Shown: in pieces, positions 10,601-18,032 of the stretch
Numbering within the stretch: the first letter of the stretch is position 1
Layout of the letters: each line of letters starts with the position of its first letter
Source of the DNA: Alkanindiges hydrocarboniclasticus
GTDB lineage: Bacteria > Pseudomonadota > Gammaproteobacteria > Pseudomonadales > Moraxellaceae
Length of the DNA stretch: 45,312 bases
NCBI RefSeq assembly: GCF_001982605.1
Contig: NZ_MLCN01000011.1
Span: 1 to 45,312, forward strand
Direction: 5' to 3'
Made by a program: the position numbers and the translations under genes
The notes under the pieces: model-generated
Database searches by the model: none
What the model saw: only the letters and a program-made list of their open reading frames with translations
Told to the model about the DNA's origin: nothing

Positions 10601-10803
10601 CACTGGTTGCCTCTTTGGGCTTTATCCCTATGGCTTTAAACGTGGGGATTGGTTCAGAAGTACAGCGTCCAATTGCAACCGTTGTTATAGGGGGAATTAT
10701 TTCCTCAACGCTACTTACCTTGATTATTCTGCCCACCCTGTATGTTTGGTTTAACCAAGCTCTTCAGAAAAAATCTGACGATTTCGCTGAGCAGAAAGGG
10801 TAG
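7675..10803 (+). CDS. czcA: Heavy-metal efflux RND pump (CzcA family)
   Basis: 1042 residues, the normal size for HME-RND proton/metal antiporters. It begins with the typical KNRWLV helix and FKLPIDAVPDITNVQVQ. The transmembrane helix 4 motif DFGIIVDGAVVIVE (about 398-411) has the two Asp and one Glu that define the CzcA/CusA family and carry protons. Porter-domain motifs such as SLDEGDVALHALRIPGTSL are intact, and there are no frameshifts. A good AAGGAG precedes the ATG. The neighbours suggest divalent ions (Zn, Cd, Co or Ni) rather than Cu+, but the substrate is inference. Confidence 0.92.
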   Translation: MFDQIVKLSIKNRWLVLIIFLFIGAFGVYNYFKLPIDAVPDITNVQVQINSEAQGLSPTEMESQVTYPIETALAGIPNLDYTRSVSRYGLSQVTAIFKEGTDIYFARQLVNEKLQGVTPSLPGGISTSMGPVSTGLGEIFMYTVENAKNNPTPLSPTELRTLQDWVIKLQLRNVEGVNEINTIGGYLKQFVVQPDYAYLRSIGLDQKTILDAISKNSMNKGSGYIEKNGEQYLIRSDSQISSIEQIQNIPITTSNGYILRLKDVAKISIGHELRTGAATKDGQEIVLGTAFMLIGENSRNVAHAVDQKLQKVQESLPEGVEAKAVYNRTTLVDATIDTVKKNLLEGAILVIVVLFLFLGHFRAALITAMVIPLSMLMTITGMVNQRISANLMSLGALDFGIIVDGAVVIVEASLAKLAMKQKELGRILTRQERFTTVFEATKESRKAILYGQLIIILVYLPVMTLTGVEGKMFTPMAATVVMALVAAMVLSITFVPAMVALVTTGEIKEEESKIVHFIKKVYSPILDWSLSHRYKLIAFVAIFFVFSASLSTRLGSEFIPSLDEGDVALHALRIPGTSLTQAVEMQYALEKEIVKIPEVKTMFAKVGTAEIATDPVPPNVADNFVILKPRSEWPNPDKEKSAVVADIERVAKGVYGNNYEFTQPIQMRFNELISGVRTDVAVKIYGDDLDQLLESANAAAKILEGVNGTADLKVEQMSGLPMVSVELKKDMIANYGLDAEDVQKQVSSLITGQTAGKVFEGDRKFDIVVRMDQNSVTDLEKLYQIPVSLPDGSSVLLSELIELKNIQGPNQISRENGKRRIVITANVRGTDIGSYIADAQSKLNSDFQMPEGYWLTWGGTFEQMESASNRLMIVVPIALILIFAMIYMALGNIRNSVLVFTGVPFALTGGVIALALRDIPFSISAAVGFIALSGVAVLNGLVLVSAIQRLRDQGEGLIDAVKHGALERLRPVLITALVASLGFIPMALNVGIGSEVQRPIATVVIGGIISSTLLTLIILPTLYVWFNQALQKKSDDFAEQKG

Positions 10804-10814
10804 AGAAGTTCAAT

Positions 10815-11153
10815 ATGATGGCAATAGTGCAAGATTCAAAAATGAGATATGTGATGATGTGGCTGGTTTGCATCATCAGTCTTGCACTATGTCTGCATTT
10901 TAACGAGCATGCGACTGAAAACCGCTTTCAAGAGCATGCCTATGTAGATGTGATTCATACTCATCATCATGAGGTAAATCAGCAACATTCACATCATCAT
11001 CAAGATACCTATTACGAACATTTTTCTAATGTTGCATCTCTCAAAGAAATAGCACTCATCTTGCTTCTGTTAGGTGCGCAAATATTTGACCGTACGAAGA
11101 AATACGCTCTATTGCTTGCAAGTCGTATTTTTAAACCTCCAAAAAAATCATGA
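10815..11153 (+). CDS. Small His-rich membrane protein after czcA
   Basis: 112 residues with the same plan as the gene before czcC: N-terminal helix (about 12-28), a short His-rich soluble stretch containing HTHHHE and HSHHHQ, then a C-terminal helix (about 74-90) and a basic end. The start ATG follows the czcA stop by 11 bases, so it is surely co-transcribed. The His clusters probably bind the exported metal on the periplasmic side. No named family is recognised. The pairing of two such proteins around one czcCBA set is worth noting. Confidence 0.65.
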   Translation: MMAIVQDSKMRYVMMWLVCIISLALCLHFNEHATENRFQEHAYVDVIHTHHHEVNQQHSHHHQDTYYEHFSNVASLKEIALILLLLGAQIFDRTKKYALLLASRIFKPPKKS

Positions 11154-11193
11154 GTTTTTTGAACCATTTTTTAATTTTTGGAGTTTGATTTAG

Positions 11194-11907
11194 ATGCAAA
11201 TTATTGATTCACATTATGTGAAACTCAAAACCTATTTAAAGCTGTTGATTGCTTTATGTATGGTCTTGATAAGTCCTGCACTTTTTGCTCATGGAGTTGC
11301 AGAGGGTGACAAAGGCTATATACAGGAAATCTACGGTGTTCATGTGATCCCCTTTATTTATCTGGGCGCCAAACACATGGTTACAGGTTATGACCATTTA
11401 TTATTTCTGGTCGGTATTATTTTCTTCTTATACCGTATGAAAGATATTGGTTTGTATGTCAGCCTGTTCGCCATCGGTCACTCAGTTACCATGCTGATAG
11501 GGGTGTATTACAACATTTCGATGAATGCATACATTATTGATGCAATCATTGGTTTTTCTATTGTTTATAAAGCTTTAGATAATTTAGGTGCTTATCAGCG
11601 CTGGTTTGGATTCCAGCCCAATACAAAAATTGCCACGCTGATTTTTGGTTTGATTCACGGCTTTGGTTTAGCTGTAAAAATTCAGGAATATGAAGTGCCA
11701 GATGATGGCCTGCTTGCGAATCTGATCTCATTCAACATCGGGGTCGAATTAGGGCAACTCATGGCATTAGCCATCATTTTACTGCTTATGACGATGTGGA
11801 GAAAAACCCCTTATTTCTTCAGAACAGCATATCAAAGCAATGTCTTCTTGATGTTCCTTGGTTTTCTACTTGTTGGCTACCAACTCACTGGCTTCATTAC
11901 TCAATAA
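11194..11907 (+). CDS. HupE/UreJ-type membrane protein
   Basis: 237 residues with a signal-like N-terminus ending ...ALFAHG, then at least six membrane helices. The conserved features of the HupE/UreJ_2 group are visible: GAKHMVTGYDHLLFLVGIIFF, FAIGHSVTMLIG, GLIHGFGLA and FNIGVELGQL, which place His and Asp residues inside the membrane. Relatives of HupE/UreJ are Ni/Co permeases; members next to czc operons are common and their direction of transport is not established. GGAG lies before the ATG, and the gene is in line with the RND operon. Confidence 0.8.
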   Translation: MQIIDSHYVKLKTYLKLLIALCMVLISPALFAHGVAEGDKGYIQEIYGVHVIPFIYLGAKHMVTGYDHLLFLVGIIFFLYRMKDIGLYVSLFAIGHSVTMLIGVYYNISMNAYIIDAIIGFSIVYKALDNLGAYQRWFGFQPNTKIATLIFGLIHGFGLAVKIQEYEVPDDGLLANLISFNIGVELGQLMALAIILLLMTMWRKTPYFFRTAYQSNVFLMFLGFLLVGYQLTGFITQ

Positions 11908-11918
11908 GGATCTAAATT

Positions 11919-12557
11919 ATGTTTAACGCTGAAATTCCAAAAGATGTTGAATTACCCTCTTCAAAGAAACTGATTAAATCCACTGTGGTTGCTGCGGTGA
12001 GTGCCGTTGTTGTTCTTGTGACTTGTGTAATGCCAGCCGAATACGCTATTGACCCTACTGGTGTAGGTAAAGTTTTGGGTTTAACCAAAATGGGGGAAAT
12101 CAAGCAATCTTTAGCGGCTGAATCAGAGAATGGAATGGGAGAGACCCCTCAGATCCCTTCAGTAAATACTGCTAATAGTTCGGTTGCTCAGGCTGCTGTA
12201 ACAAATGATAGCTCAAATACAATGCCCGCTATTAAGAAAGAATCGATCTCTATCGAATTAAAACCTAACCAGGCAACTGAAGTTAAGTTGGCTATGCCTA
12301 AAGATGCAAGTGTAAGCTTTGATTGGAAATCTTCAGGTGGTGGTCTGAACTATGACACGCATGGCGATCCTGTAAATGCGCCAAAAGACTTTTATCATGG
12401 TTACGGTAAAGGTAAAAATGAAACTGAGCAATCTGGAACATTAACCGCAGCCTTTGATGGTAAGCATGGTTGGTTCTGGCGTAATCGTACTGAAAGTACA
12501 GTAACGGTCACTTTAAACGTAGAAGGTCAATTCAGTGAAATGAAGAAGGTCTTCTAA
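11919..12557 (+). CDS. Transmembrane anchor protein of the metal operon
   Basis: 212 residues: a short cytoplasmic N-terminus, one helix (about 20-42), a Ser/Asn-rich linker, and a C-terminal beta-like domain (about 105-212) with DWKSSGGGLNYDTHGDP and HGWFWRN. Proteins annotated simply as transmembrane anchor proteins follow HupE-like genes in many czc islands and match this plan. The function is unknown; a periplasmic helper of the pump is plausible. AAGGA precedes the ATG, 11 bases after the previous stop. Confidence 0.7.
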   Translation: MFNAEIPKDVELPSSKKLIKSTVVAAVSAVVVLVTCVMPAEYAIDPTGVGKVLGLTKMGEIKQSLAAESENGMGETPQIPSVNTANSSVAQAAVTNDSSNTMPAIKKESISIELKPNQATEVKLAMPKDASVSFDWKSSGGGLNYDTHGDPVNAPKDFYHGYGKGKNETEQSGTLTAAFDGKHGWFWRNRTESTVTVTLNVEGQFSEMKKVF

Positions 12558-12566
12558 GTTTTAATC

Positions 12567-12596
12567 AATCTCCTTGGACTAAACTCCAAGGAGATT
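12567..12596. terminator. Strong hairpin between anchor gene and MFS gene
   Basis: A perfect 12-bp stem (AATCTCCTTGGA / TCCAAGGAGATT) with a 6-base loop lies just after the anchor-gene stop. No T-run follows on the + strand, so it may be an attenuator or mRNA-stabilising hairpin rather than a full rho-independent terminator. The MFS start is 43 bases further on. Confidence 0.55.
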
Positions 12597-12638
12597 CTAA
12601 TTAGCATAAATATTAGGTTCTAAATAGGAGTCCCTAAA

Positions 12639-13946
12639 ATGCTAGAAGTTTTAAAAAATACAACATATCGGCATTTGTTCTTAGCCCAAGTCATTGCTTT
12701 GATTGGTACGGGACTCATTACTATTGCTCTAGCTTTACAGGCTTATGACATCGCAAAAGGGCAGGCAGCGCAGGTCCTGGGTATTGCCTTGGCAATTAAA
12801 ATGATTGCTTATATTGGGGTCGCACCCATTGCTTCCGCATTTGCTGAAAGATTACCGAGAAAAAAAGTTTTGGTGGGCTTAGATGTCATTCGAGCTTTAA
12901 CCGCATTGTGTCTGCCTTTCGTGACTCAAATCTGGCAAATCTATATTTTGATTTTTATTCTACAGTCTGCTTCAGCCGCTTTTACCCCAACATTCCAGGC
13001 CATGATCCCGGAAGTTTTACCCATAGAAGAAGAGTATACAAAGGCTTTATCTCTGTCTCGTTTAGCCTACGATCTGGAAAACATTATAAGCCCGATGCTT
13101 GCAGGTTTATTACTCACAGTGATGAGTTATCACAACTTGTTTTTGGGAACTGTGGTTGGATTTATCGGTTCAGCATTATTTGTAGTCAGTGCAAAATTAC
13201 CAAATGCGAAAATGCCGGAGTTTATCGGGGTATATAACCGGATCAAACAAGGCGCAAAAATATATTTCAGAACACCTCGTTTAAAAGCATTGTTAGCTTT
13301 AAATCTCGCTATTGCTTCAGCCAGTGCAGTCGTTATCGTAAATACAGTCGTTCTTGTTCAAACGACCTTTGGCTTGACGGAAAAAGCGACGACATGGGCA
13401 TTTGGTTTATTTGGATTAGGCTCAATGCTTGCTGCATTTGCATTGCCAAAAATATTAGATAAATTGAATGATAGAGCTGTCATGCTTTCAGGGACTGTGG
13501 TTCTCGTCGTTGGATTACTGAGTGGCTACTTTATTTCTACCTATGCTTGGTTATTAGCACTTTGGTTTATATTAGGCATTGGTTATTCGGTTTCTCAAAC
13601 ACCCACTGGACGTCTTATTAGAAAGTCTGCCTCAAGTGAAAACCGGGCAGCACTATTTGCAGCTCAATTTGCATTTTCCCATGCTTGTTGGTTAATCACT
13701 TATCCATTAGTGGGCTGGTTAAGTACAAACTTTGGAACATTGATTACTTTTGTGCCTATGGCATTCATTGCCCTCGTATCCATGGTCGTCGCATTTGTTA
13801 CCTGGCCAAGAAAAGATGATTTAATTCTAGAGCATACTCATCCTGATTTACCGCAGGACCACGAGCATTTATTGCAGCACAATCATAAAGGTAAGCATGA
13901 GCATGAATTTATGATTGATAGATATCACCAGCATTGGCCTAAATAG
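12639..13946 (+). CDS. MFS transporter with His-rich C-terminal tail
   Basis: 435 residues with 10-12 membrane helices. Early motif A-like loop FAERLPRKKVLVGLD (about 68-82) and general layout match the MFS_3 group (enterobactin/drug exporter-like). The last ~35 residues are cytosolic and very rich in His and acidic residues (EHTHPDLPQDHEHL and later HNHKGKHEHE), an obvious metal-binding tail. The position at the end of a metal island and this tail suggest metal export or metal-gated transport; NreB-type nickel exporters have a comparable His-rich tail. TAGGAG precedes the ATG. The substrate is inferred. Confidence 0.8.
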   Translation: MLEVLKNTTYRHLFLAQVIALIGTGLITIALALQAYDIAKGQAAQVLGIALAIKMIAYIGVAPIASAFAERLPRKKVLVGLDVIRALTALCLPFVTQIWQIYILIFILQSASAAFTPTFQAMIPEVLPIEEEYTKALSLSRLAYDLENIISPMLAGLLLTVMSYHNLFLGTVVGFIGSALFVVSAKLPNAKMPEFIGVYNRIKQGAKIYFRTPRLKALLALNLAIASASAVVIVNTVVLVQTTFGLTEKATTWAFGLFGLGSMLAAFALPKILDKLNDRAVMLSGTVVLVVGLLSGYFISTYAWLLALWFILGIGYSVSQTPTGRLIRKSASSENRAALFAAQFAFSHACWLITYPLVGWLSTNFGTLITFVPMAFIALVSMVVAFVTWPRKDDLILEHTHPDLPQDHEHLLQHNHKGKHEHEFMIDRYHQHWPK

Positions 13947-14040
13947 TGGCTTTGATGTGGGTATAGGATTTTAGACCACGCATATAAGTGATAATCTACT
14001 CCCCAATAAGCATGGCAAATGCTTGTTTTTGGAGTCAACC

Positions 14041-14346
14041 ATGACACGAAGAAAACGTCGTAATCATTCAGCAGAGTTTAAAGTTAAAGTTGCTCTCGCA
14101 GCAATTAAAGGCGACCACACACTCGCTGAACTTTCTACTCAATTCGATTTACATCAAAACCAAATCATCGATTGGAAAAATCAACTGCTTGAGCAATCAG
14201 TCAATATTTTTTCACGACCAACAGCACAACAAGAACCAGAGATTGACCTCAAAGCTCTACATGCCAAGATAGGACATCAGGCATTGCAAATTGATTTTTT
14301 AGAAGGTGCGCTCAGAAAAATAGGGCAGCTGAGCGGCAAAAAATGA
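14041..14346 (+). CDS. IS3-family transposase OrfA
   Basis: About 101 residues, starting at the ATG preceded by GGAG (the frame is open a little further upstream, with a TTG at 14023). It contains the helix-turn-helix of the transposase_8 type: RRNHSAEFKVKVALAAIKGDHTLAELSTQFDLHQNQIIDWK, then a leucine-type coiled coil. It binds the element ends. The stop overlaps the orfB start in AAAAAATGA, a good site for the programmed -1 slip that makes the OrfAB fusion. Confidence 0.85.
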   Translation: MTRRKRRNHSAEFKVKVALAAIKGDHTLAELSTQFDLHQNQIIDWKNQLLEQSVNIFSRPTAQQEPEIDLKALHAKIGHQALQIDFLEGALRKIGQLSGKK

Positions 14347-15170
14347 TCGATAAGACCCATCAACTTTCGGTACGACAACAATCGCAATTGATTCAAATCA
14401 ATCGCAGTACGTTGTATTACAAGCCCAAAGAGATTTCATCAACTGATTTGAGTTTGATGCGTCTGATCGATGAAATTCATCTCGACTACCCATTTATGGG
14501 CAGTCGAATGATACGAGATATGCTACAGCGTCAAGGGCATCAAATAGGTCGGCGTAAAGTCCGACGTTTAATGCGCTTGATGGGAATACATGCCTTGTAT
14601 CCAAAACCCAATACCAGTAAGCCTAATCTTGCACACCGTATTTTCCCATATCTGTTGAAAAACATGGTCATCGATCACTCTAATCAAGTCTGGTGTACAG
14701 ATATCACATACATTCCTATGGCTAAAGGCTTTGTCTATCTGTGTGCAATTATAGATTGGCATAGTCGTAAAGTACTGGCTCATCGAGTATCGATCAGTAT
14801 GGAAACAGACTTTTGCATAGATGCGTTGCAAGAAGCAATTGTGAAATATGGTTGTCCTGAGGTGTTTAATACAGACCAAGGCAGTCAATTCACAAGTGAG
14901 GCATTTTTGAATGAGTTAAAATTTCGAAATATCCGTATCAGTATGGATGGGAAAGGACGGTGGAGAGATAATGTGATGATTGAGCGGTTATGGCGCAGCG
15001 TGAAGCATGAGGAAGTCTATTTGAAGGCTTACGATACGGTTAAACAAGCGAAACAATCAATTGCTGAATATTTGGATTTTTATAACATGATACGTCCTCA
15101 TTCAAGTTTGAATAAGGCAACACCGGATGAATTTTATGATCAACATTTACTAAAAGTAATGGCAGCATAA
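14343..15170 (+). CDS. IS3-family transposase OrfB (rve integrase core)
   Basis: 275 residues with an HTH_21-type region (MGSRMIRDMLQRQGHQIGRRKVRRLM) and the DDE core: WCTDITYIPM (first Asp), NTDQGSQFTS (second Asp) and WRDNVMIERLWRSVKHEE (Glu). All three catalytic residues are present, so this copy may be active. It differs in group from the other IS3 elements in the window. Confidence 0.88.
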   Translation: MIDKTHQLSVRQQSQLIQINRSTLYYKPKEISSTDLSLMRLIDEIHLDYPFMGSRMIRDMLQRQGHQIGRRKVRRLMRLMGIHALYPKPNTSKPNLAHRIFPYLLKNMVIDHSNQVWCTDITYIPMAKGFVYLCAIIDWHSRKVLAHRVSISMETDFCIDALQEAIVKYGCPEVFNTDQGSQFTSEAFLNELKFRNIRISMDGKGRWRDNVMIERLWRSVKHEEVYLKAYDTVKQAKQSIAEYLDFYNMIRPHSSLNKATPDEFYDQHLLKVMAA

Positions 15171-15223
15171 TTTAAATATTTAGAGCGGATTTATCACTTA
15201 TAAAACTGAATTGAGTGGTCTAA

Positions 15224-15444
15224 TTAACGGAACCACATTAATTCTGCGTGTTGAAATAGAAAGGAAAATTCATTTTCTGAATGAAGATATCGGGTATGAA
15301 CTGGTAAAGATACAATCCACGATTCATATTCAATCCCATGACTTTAAAGCGCAAAGCGTGTTGCAGATGCAGCTCTTATTCCGAGGAATTTTACACTGGT
15401 ATCGCCCGCCGATAGAAACACCAGATCCGGCAGTCAGGACGTAA
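15224..15444 (+). pseudogene. 3' fragment of an unidentified gene cut by the IS3 element
   Basis: Immediately after the IS end the + frame codes GTTLILRVEIERKIHFLNEDIG... and runs to a stop at 15442-15444. It has no own start; the only upstream ATG is inside the IS. It ends just before a terminator shared with dsbA. The family is not recognised. The missing 5' part is not on the other side of the IS, where the metal island lies, so island acquisition or a later deletion removed it. Confidence 0.55.
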
Positions 15445-15467
15445 ATAACCATTCCTCCAGTTTAAAT

Positions 15468-15500
15468 AAAAAAACCTGCAGATTCGATGCAGGTTTTTTT
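15468..15500. terminator. Bidirectional rho-independent terminator
   Basis: A-run, stem ACCTGCA, 7-base loop, stem TGCAGGT, T-run: 13 bases on each side pair perfectly, giving A-tract and T-tract ends for both strands. It serves the fragment from the left and dsbA from the right. Confidence 0.9.
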
Positions 15501-15520
15501 TAGAGATAATCAATCGCGTC

Positions 15521-16135
15521 TTATTTGGCTTTACGCTCTTTTTCAATCAGGTAATTCACTACCTGAATTACTTTGGCATCATTGCCCTGCACAATATATT
15601 TACCATTCACGGTCACCGCTGGTACACCGCTTAACTGATATTGAGCAGTCAAATTTTTTGCCTGAGCAATTTTTGACGAAATCGGGAATGATTTATAAGT
15701 CGTGTTAAATTTCTCTTCAGAAATACCATAACGGGTATAGAACTTGGCCAATTGTGCCTGTTCTAAAATTGGACGCTGCTTGTCATGAATATCATGGAAT
15801 AACTGTAAATGTGCTTTTTGACGCACACCCAGGGCTTCTGAAACATAATAAGCACGTGCAGCCTGTTCCCAAAGCGGGTTCATTGCAGCAGGTGTACGTA
15901 CAAAACGGATATCTTTGGGTAATTTTTTCAACCAGTCCTGCATATGCGGTTCCAACGTGAAACAGTGACCACAGCCATACCAGAAGAATTCACGTACCTC
16001 AATTTTGCCCGGTTTTTCGACTTTGACTGGTTTTGCGACCACCTGATAGTCCTGACCTGCCACAAAATTGGCCATAGCATTGCCTGAAAAGGCCAAAACA
16101 GATGCGGCAACAGCTCCTAAAAGGAATTTTTTCAT
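15521..16135 (-). CDS. dsbA: Thiol:disulfide interchange protein DsbA
   Basis: 204 residues with a signal peptide (MKKFLLGAVAASVLAFSGNAMA) and a thioredoxin fold with the active site C-G-H-C at 55-58 and the cis-Pro loop SGVPAVTV near the C-terminus. It introduces disulfide bonds into exported proteins. GAGGA precedes the ATG. Length and motifs are typical for the DsbA of Acinetobacter. It is a core chromosomal gene, so this part of the window is likely chromosome that received an island to its left. Confidence 0.93.
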   Translation of the reverse strand: MKKFLLGAVAASVLAFSGNAMANFVAGQDYQVVAKPVKVEKPGKIEVREFFWYGCGHCFTLEPHMQDWLKKLPKDIRFVRTPAAMNPLWEQAARAYYVSEALGVRQKAHLQLFHDIHDKQRPILEQAQLAKFYTRYGISEEKFNTTYKSFPISSKIAQAKNLTAQYQLSGVPAVTVNGKYIVQGNDAKVIQVVNYLIEKERKAK

Positions 16136-16321
16136 TGGGATTATCGTCCTCTAAATCATTATGCTTAGTGTATGGGTTCACTATAAATCAATTATGCCGG
16201 TTCCGTTTTCATGCTGCAAACTTTTGTGCTATCAGAACCGCTACATTAAAGTATGCGACTGATTTTAAGTCAGTTAATATGGCCATTCGACCGCTATGTG
16301 TTTTTAGATAATCACAAAAGT

Positions 16322-16452
16322 TAAACTTTGAGTAATAAAAACGGTTATAATTTCTACGATTAAAACGTAGTGGTCAAACCTACAGTAAATATTAGCTTCT
16401 TACTATTCTCTTCAGTAACAGCCGCGTGGCTCTGAGAATGATCTTCTGACAT
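16322..16452 (-). pseudogene. czcD 5' remnant (cation diffusion facilitator)
   Basis: From the ATG at 16452 the - strand codes MSEDHSQSHAAV... ending KLIFTVGLTTTF and then a stop; shifting by one base in the T-run at about 16362 the reading continues IVEIITVFITQSL, the first membrane helix of CzcD-type proteins. About 43 codons in all survive, with one frameshift, and the rest of the gene is missing. The His-rich start and helix are typical of CzcD. It lies upstream of dsbA in the same direction. Confidence 0.7.
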
Positions 16453-16539
16453 ACAATAGTTTCCTTATTCTATTTACGATTAGCTGAGAGACTTGAGTAA
16501 GCCTCAATATTTCTGCTAAAAATTGCTTACTATAATTGG

Positions 16540-16675
16540 TCAAGAAGCTTTCTTTTCATTTATCCACCGGGACAATATTGGTAATAAAACCAACATAAGA
16601 AGGGTTGATGAGATAATTCCTCCAATAACCACATTTGCTAGTGGGCACTTTACTTCTTTCTCCAATTCCAATGCC
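16540..16675 (-). pseudogene. czcA 3' remnant (second RND pump)
   Basis: The - strand codes EVKCPLANVVIGGIISSTLL and then MLVLLPILSRWINEKKAS-stop. This is the C-terminal end of a CzcA-type pump (compare EVQRPIATVVIGGIISSTLL in the intact czcA here), but from a different member. A frameshift separates it from the preceding GIG codons. Everything further upstream is lost before the IS at 16781. Order czcA end, then czcD start 87 bases later, is that of a czc operon. Confidence 0.7.
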
Positions 16676-16844
16676 TCCCTAACTAATTAGAGAGTTTTAA
16701 GCATTATTACATGAATCTTTCCAGTACTATTGTTGCAAATATACTAAGTTGCATATTTATTCCTGCCTATGTATAGGAGCTGAATAGCCACCGATTTTGT
16801 AGACACCTTTTAGTTAGATAAAATGGCTAATTAACGAGGTGCTT

Positions 16845-17090
16845 ATGAGCAGTAAACGATACCCTGAAGAATTCAAAATTGAAGCAGTAAAGCAAGTTAC
16901 CGAGAAAGGCCATAGTGTGGCCGAGGTTGCTACACGTTTAGGAACTACCACTCATAGTCTGTATGCTTGGATTAAACGTTATGATCCACAGCAACCTAAG
17001 ACAACAGAATCTAATGATCCAAGTGCAGAATTAGCAAAATTAAAAAAAGAGCTGCAAAGGGTCATCGAAGAAAGGGACATCTTAAAGTGA
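16845..17090 (+). CDS. IS3-family transposase OrfA
   Basis: 81 residues from the ATG after CGAGG (the frame extends to a GTG at 16839). Transposase_8 helix-turn-helix: KRYPEEFKIEAVKQVTEKGHSVAEVATRLGTTTHSLYAWIKRY, followed by a coiled coil rich in Lys/Glu ending ERDILK. This ending and the HTH type fit the IS3 subgroup. Translation would normally slip into the orfB frame near the A-rich end. Confidence 0.85.
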   Translation: MSSKRYPEEFKIEAVKQVTEKGHSVAEVATRLGTTTHSLYAWIKRYDPQQPKTTESNDPSAELAKLKKELQRVIEERDILK

Positions 17091-17127
17091 AAGCACTGCT
17101 TTCACGCCGCTTCGCAAGCCAGTCCAA

Positions 17128-18014
17128 ATGAGGTACGCCTTTATTCAGGACAACCAGCATATATGGCCTGTTCGTCGTTTATGTTCAACTCTAGATGTTC
17201 ATCATAGTGGTTATTATGCATGGCTAAAGCAGCCTATCAGCAAGTCAGCCCAGAAAAGGCAACAGCTTTCAGGACTGATTAAACAGTTTTGGCTAGAATC
17301 TGGCGGAGTCTACGGCTATCGCAAGATTCACTTTGATCTGAAGGATTTTGGTGAAAGCTGTGGGATTAATCGAGTACATCGGCTGATGAAAGCAGATGGA
17401 CTGAAATCACAGCGTGGCTATCGTAAACCTAGAGCTCATGTAGGTACTCCATCTGTTATTGCCGCAAATACTTTAGATCGACAGTTTAACCCAACTCATC
17501 CCAACCAACTGTGGGTCACTGATATTACTTATATTCGTACTCATGAGGGATGGCTGTATCTTGCAGTTGTAATTGACCTATTTTCTCGTCTTGTTGTTGG
17601 ATGGTCGATGAAATCAAGAATCACGACAGACCTGGTTTTAGATGCATTACTAATGGCTTTGTGGCGAAGGAATCCAAAGAATAAGGTGCTGATCCATTCT
17701 GACCAAGGTAGCCAATACACCAGCCATGAATGGCAGACATTTCTCAAGCATCATAATCTTGAAAGCAGTATGAGTCGACGACTTGCGCAGTATACTGCTC
17801 ATGCCATGATAATGCTGTTGCCGAGAGTTTCTTTCAGTTGTTAAAACGAGAGAGAATCAAGAGGAAAATATATTCATCAAGAACTGAAGCAAGATCCGAT
17901 ATCTTTGAATATATTGAGATGTTCTACAATTCAAAACGCAGACATGGTTCCAATGGTCAGCGTTCTCCATTAGATTATGAAAAGGCCCATCAAAAGATGG
18001 TTATATGTGTCTAG
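17128..18014 (+). pseudogene. IS3-family transposase OrfB, frameshifted
   Basis: The frame is typical up to about 17780: YGYRKIHFDL, LWVTDITYIRTHEGWLYLAVVIDLFSR (first Asp), IHSDQGSQYTS (second Asp), then ESSMSRR. At this point the expected G-N-C-H-D-N-A is replaced by about 20 foreign bases (17782-17801) that shift the frame; the downstream part (AVAESFFQLLKRERIKR..., catalytic Glu, to the stop at 18012-18014) is readable only in another frame. The copy cannot make a normal transposase. Confidence 0.8.
17782..17801. repeat. Palindromic ~20-base insert in transposase gene
   Basis: CTTGCGCAGTATACTGCTCA sits where the family codes Gly-Asn. It contains the perfect palindrome GCAGTATACTGC (17787-17798). 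The insert resembles one at 42283-42303 in a different IS3 transposase. Confidence 0.6.
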
Positions 18015-18032
18015 AATTTTGGTGGCTATTCA

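Larger units (their letters stand above)
13971..15223 (+). mobile_element. Complete IS3-family element at the edge of the metal island
   Basis: The ends are inverted: TTAGACCAC at 13971-13979 and GTGGTCTAA at 15215-15223, and similarity continues inward (ATAAGTGATAA on both sides, offset by a few bases). Two overlapping frames inside are the transposase. No matching target duplication is seen (left flank ...GGATT, right flank TTAAC...), so the element probably took part in a deletion or recombination after insertion. Confidence 0.8.
16781..18032 (+). mobile_element. IS3-family element, transposase broken
   Basis: Ends are TGAATAGCCACC at 16781-16792 and its inverted copy GGTGGCTATTCA at 18021-18032; a few mismatches follow and then TAGACAC pairs again, about 26 bp in all. 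The element is 1252 bp. It sits between the czcA remnant and the tail of another IS3 element. No clear target duplication. The second frame is disrupted (see orfB). Confidence 0.85.

Noticed and set aside
13960-15235. Target-site duplication around the first IS3 element
   Set aside because: Left and right flanks do not match for 3-5 bases in any register tried.
15211-15444. Complete small gene after the IS3 element
   Set aside because: Its first codons are IS terminal sequence; the coding part is better explained as a truncated 3' fragment.
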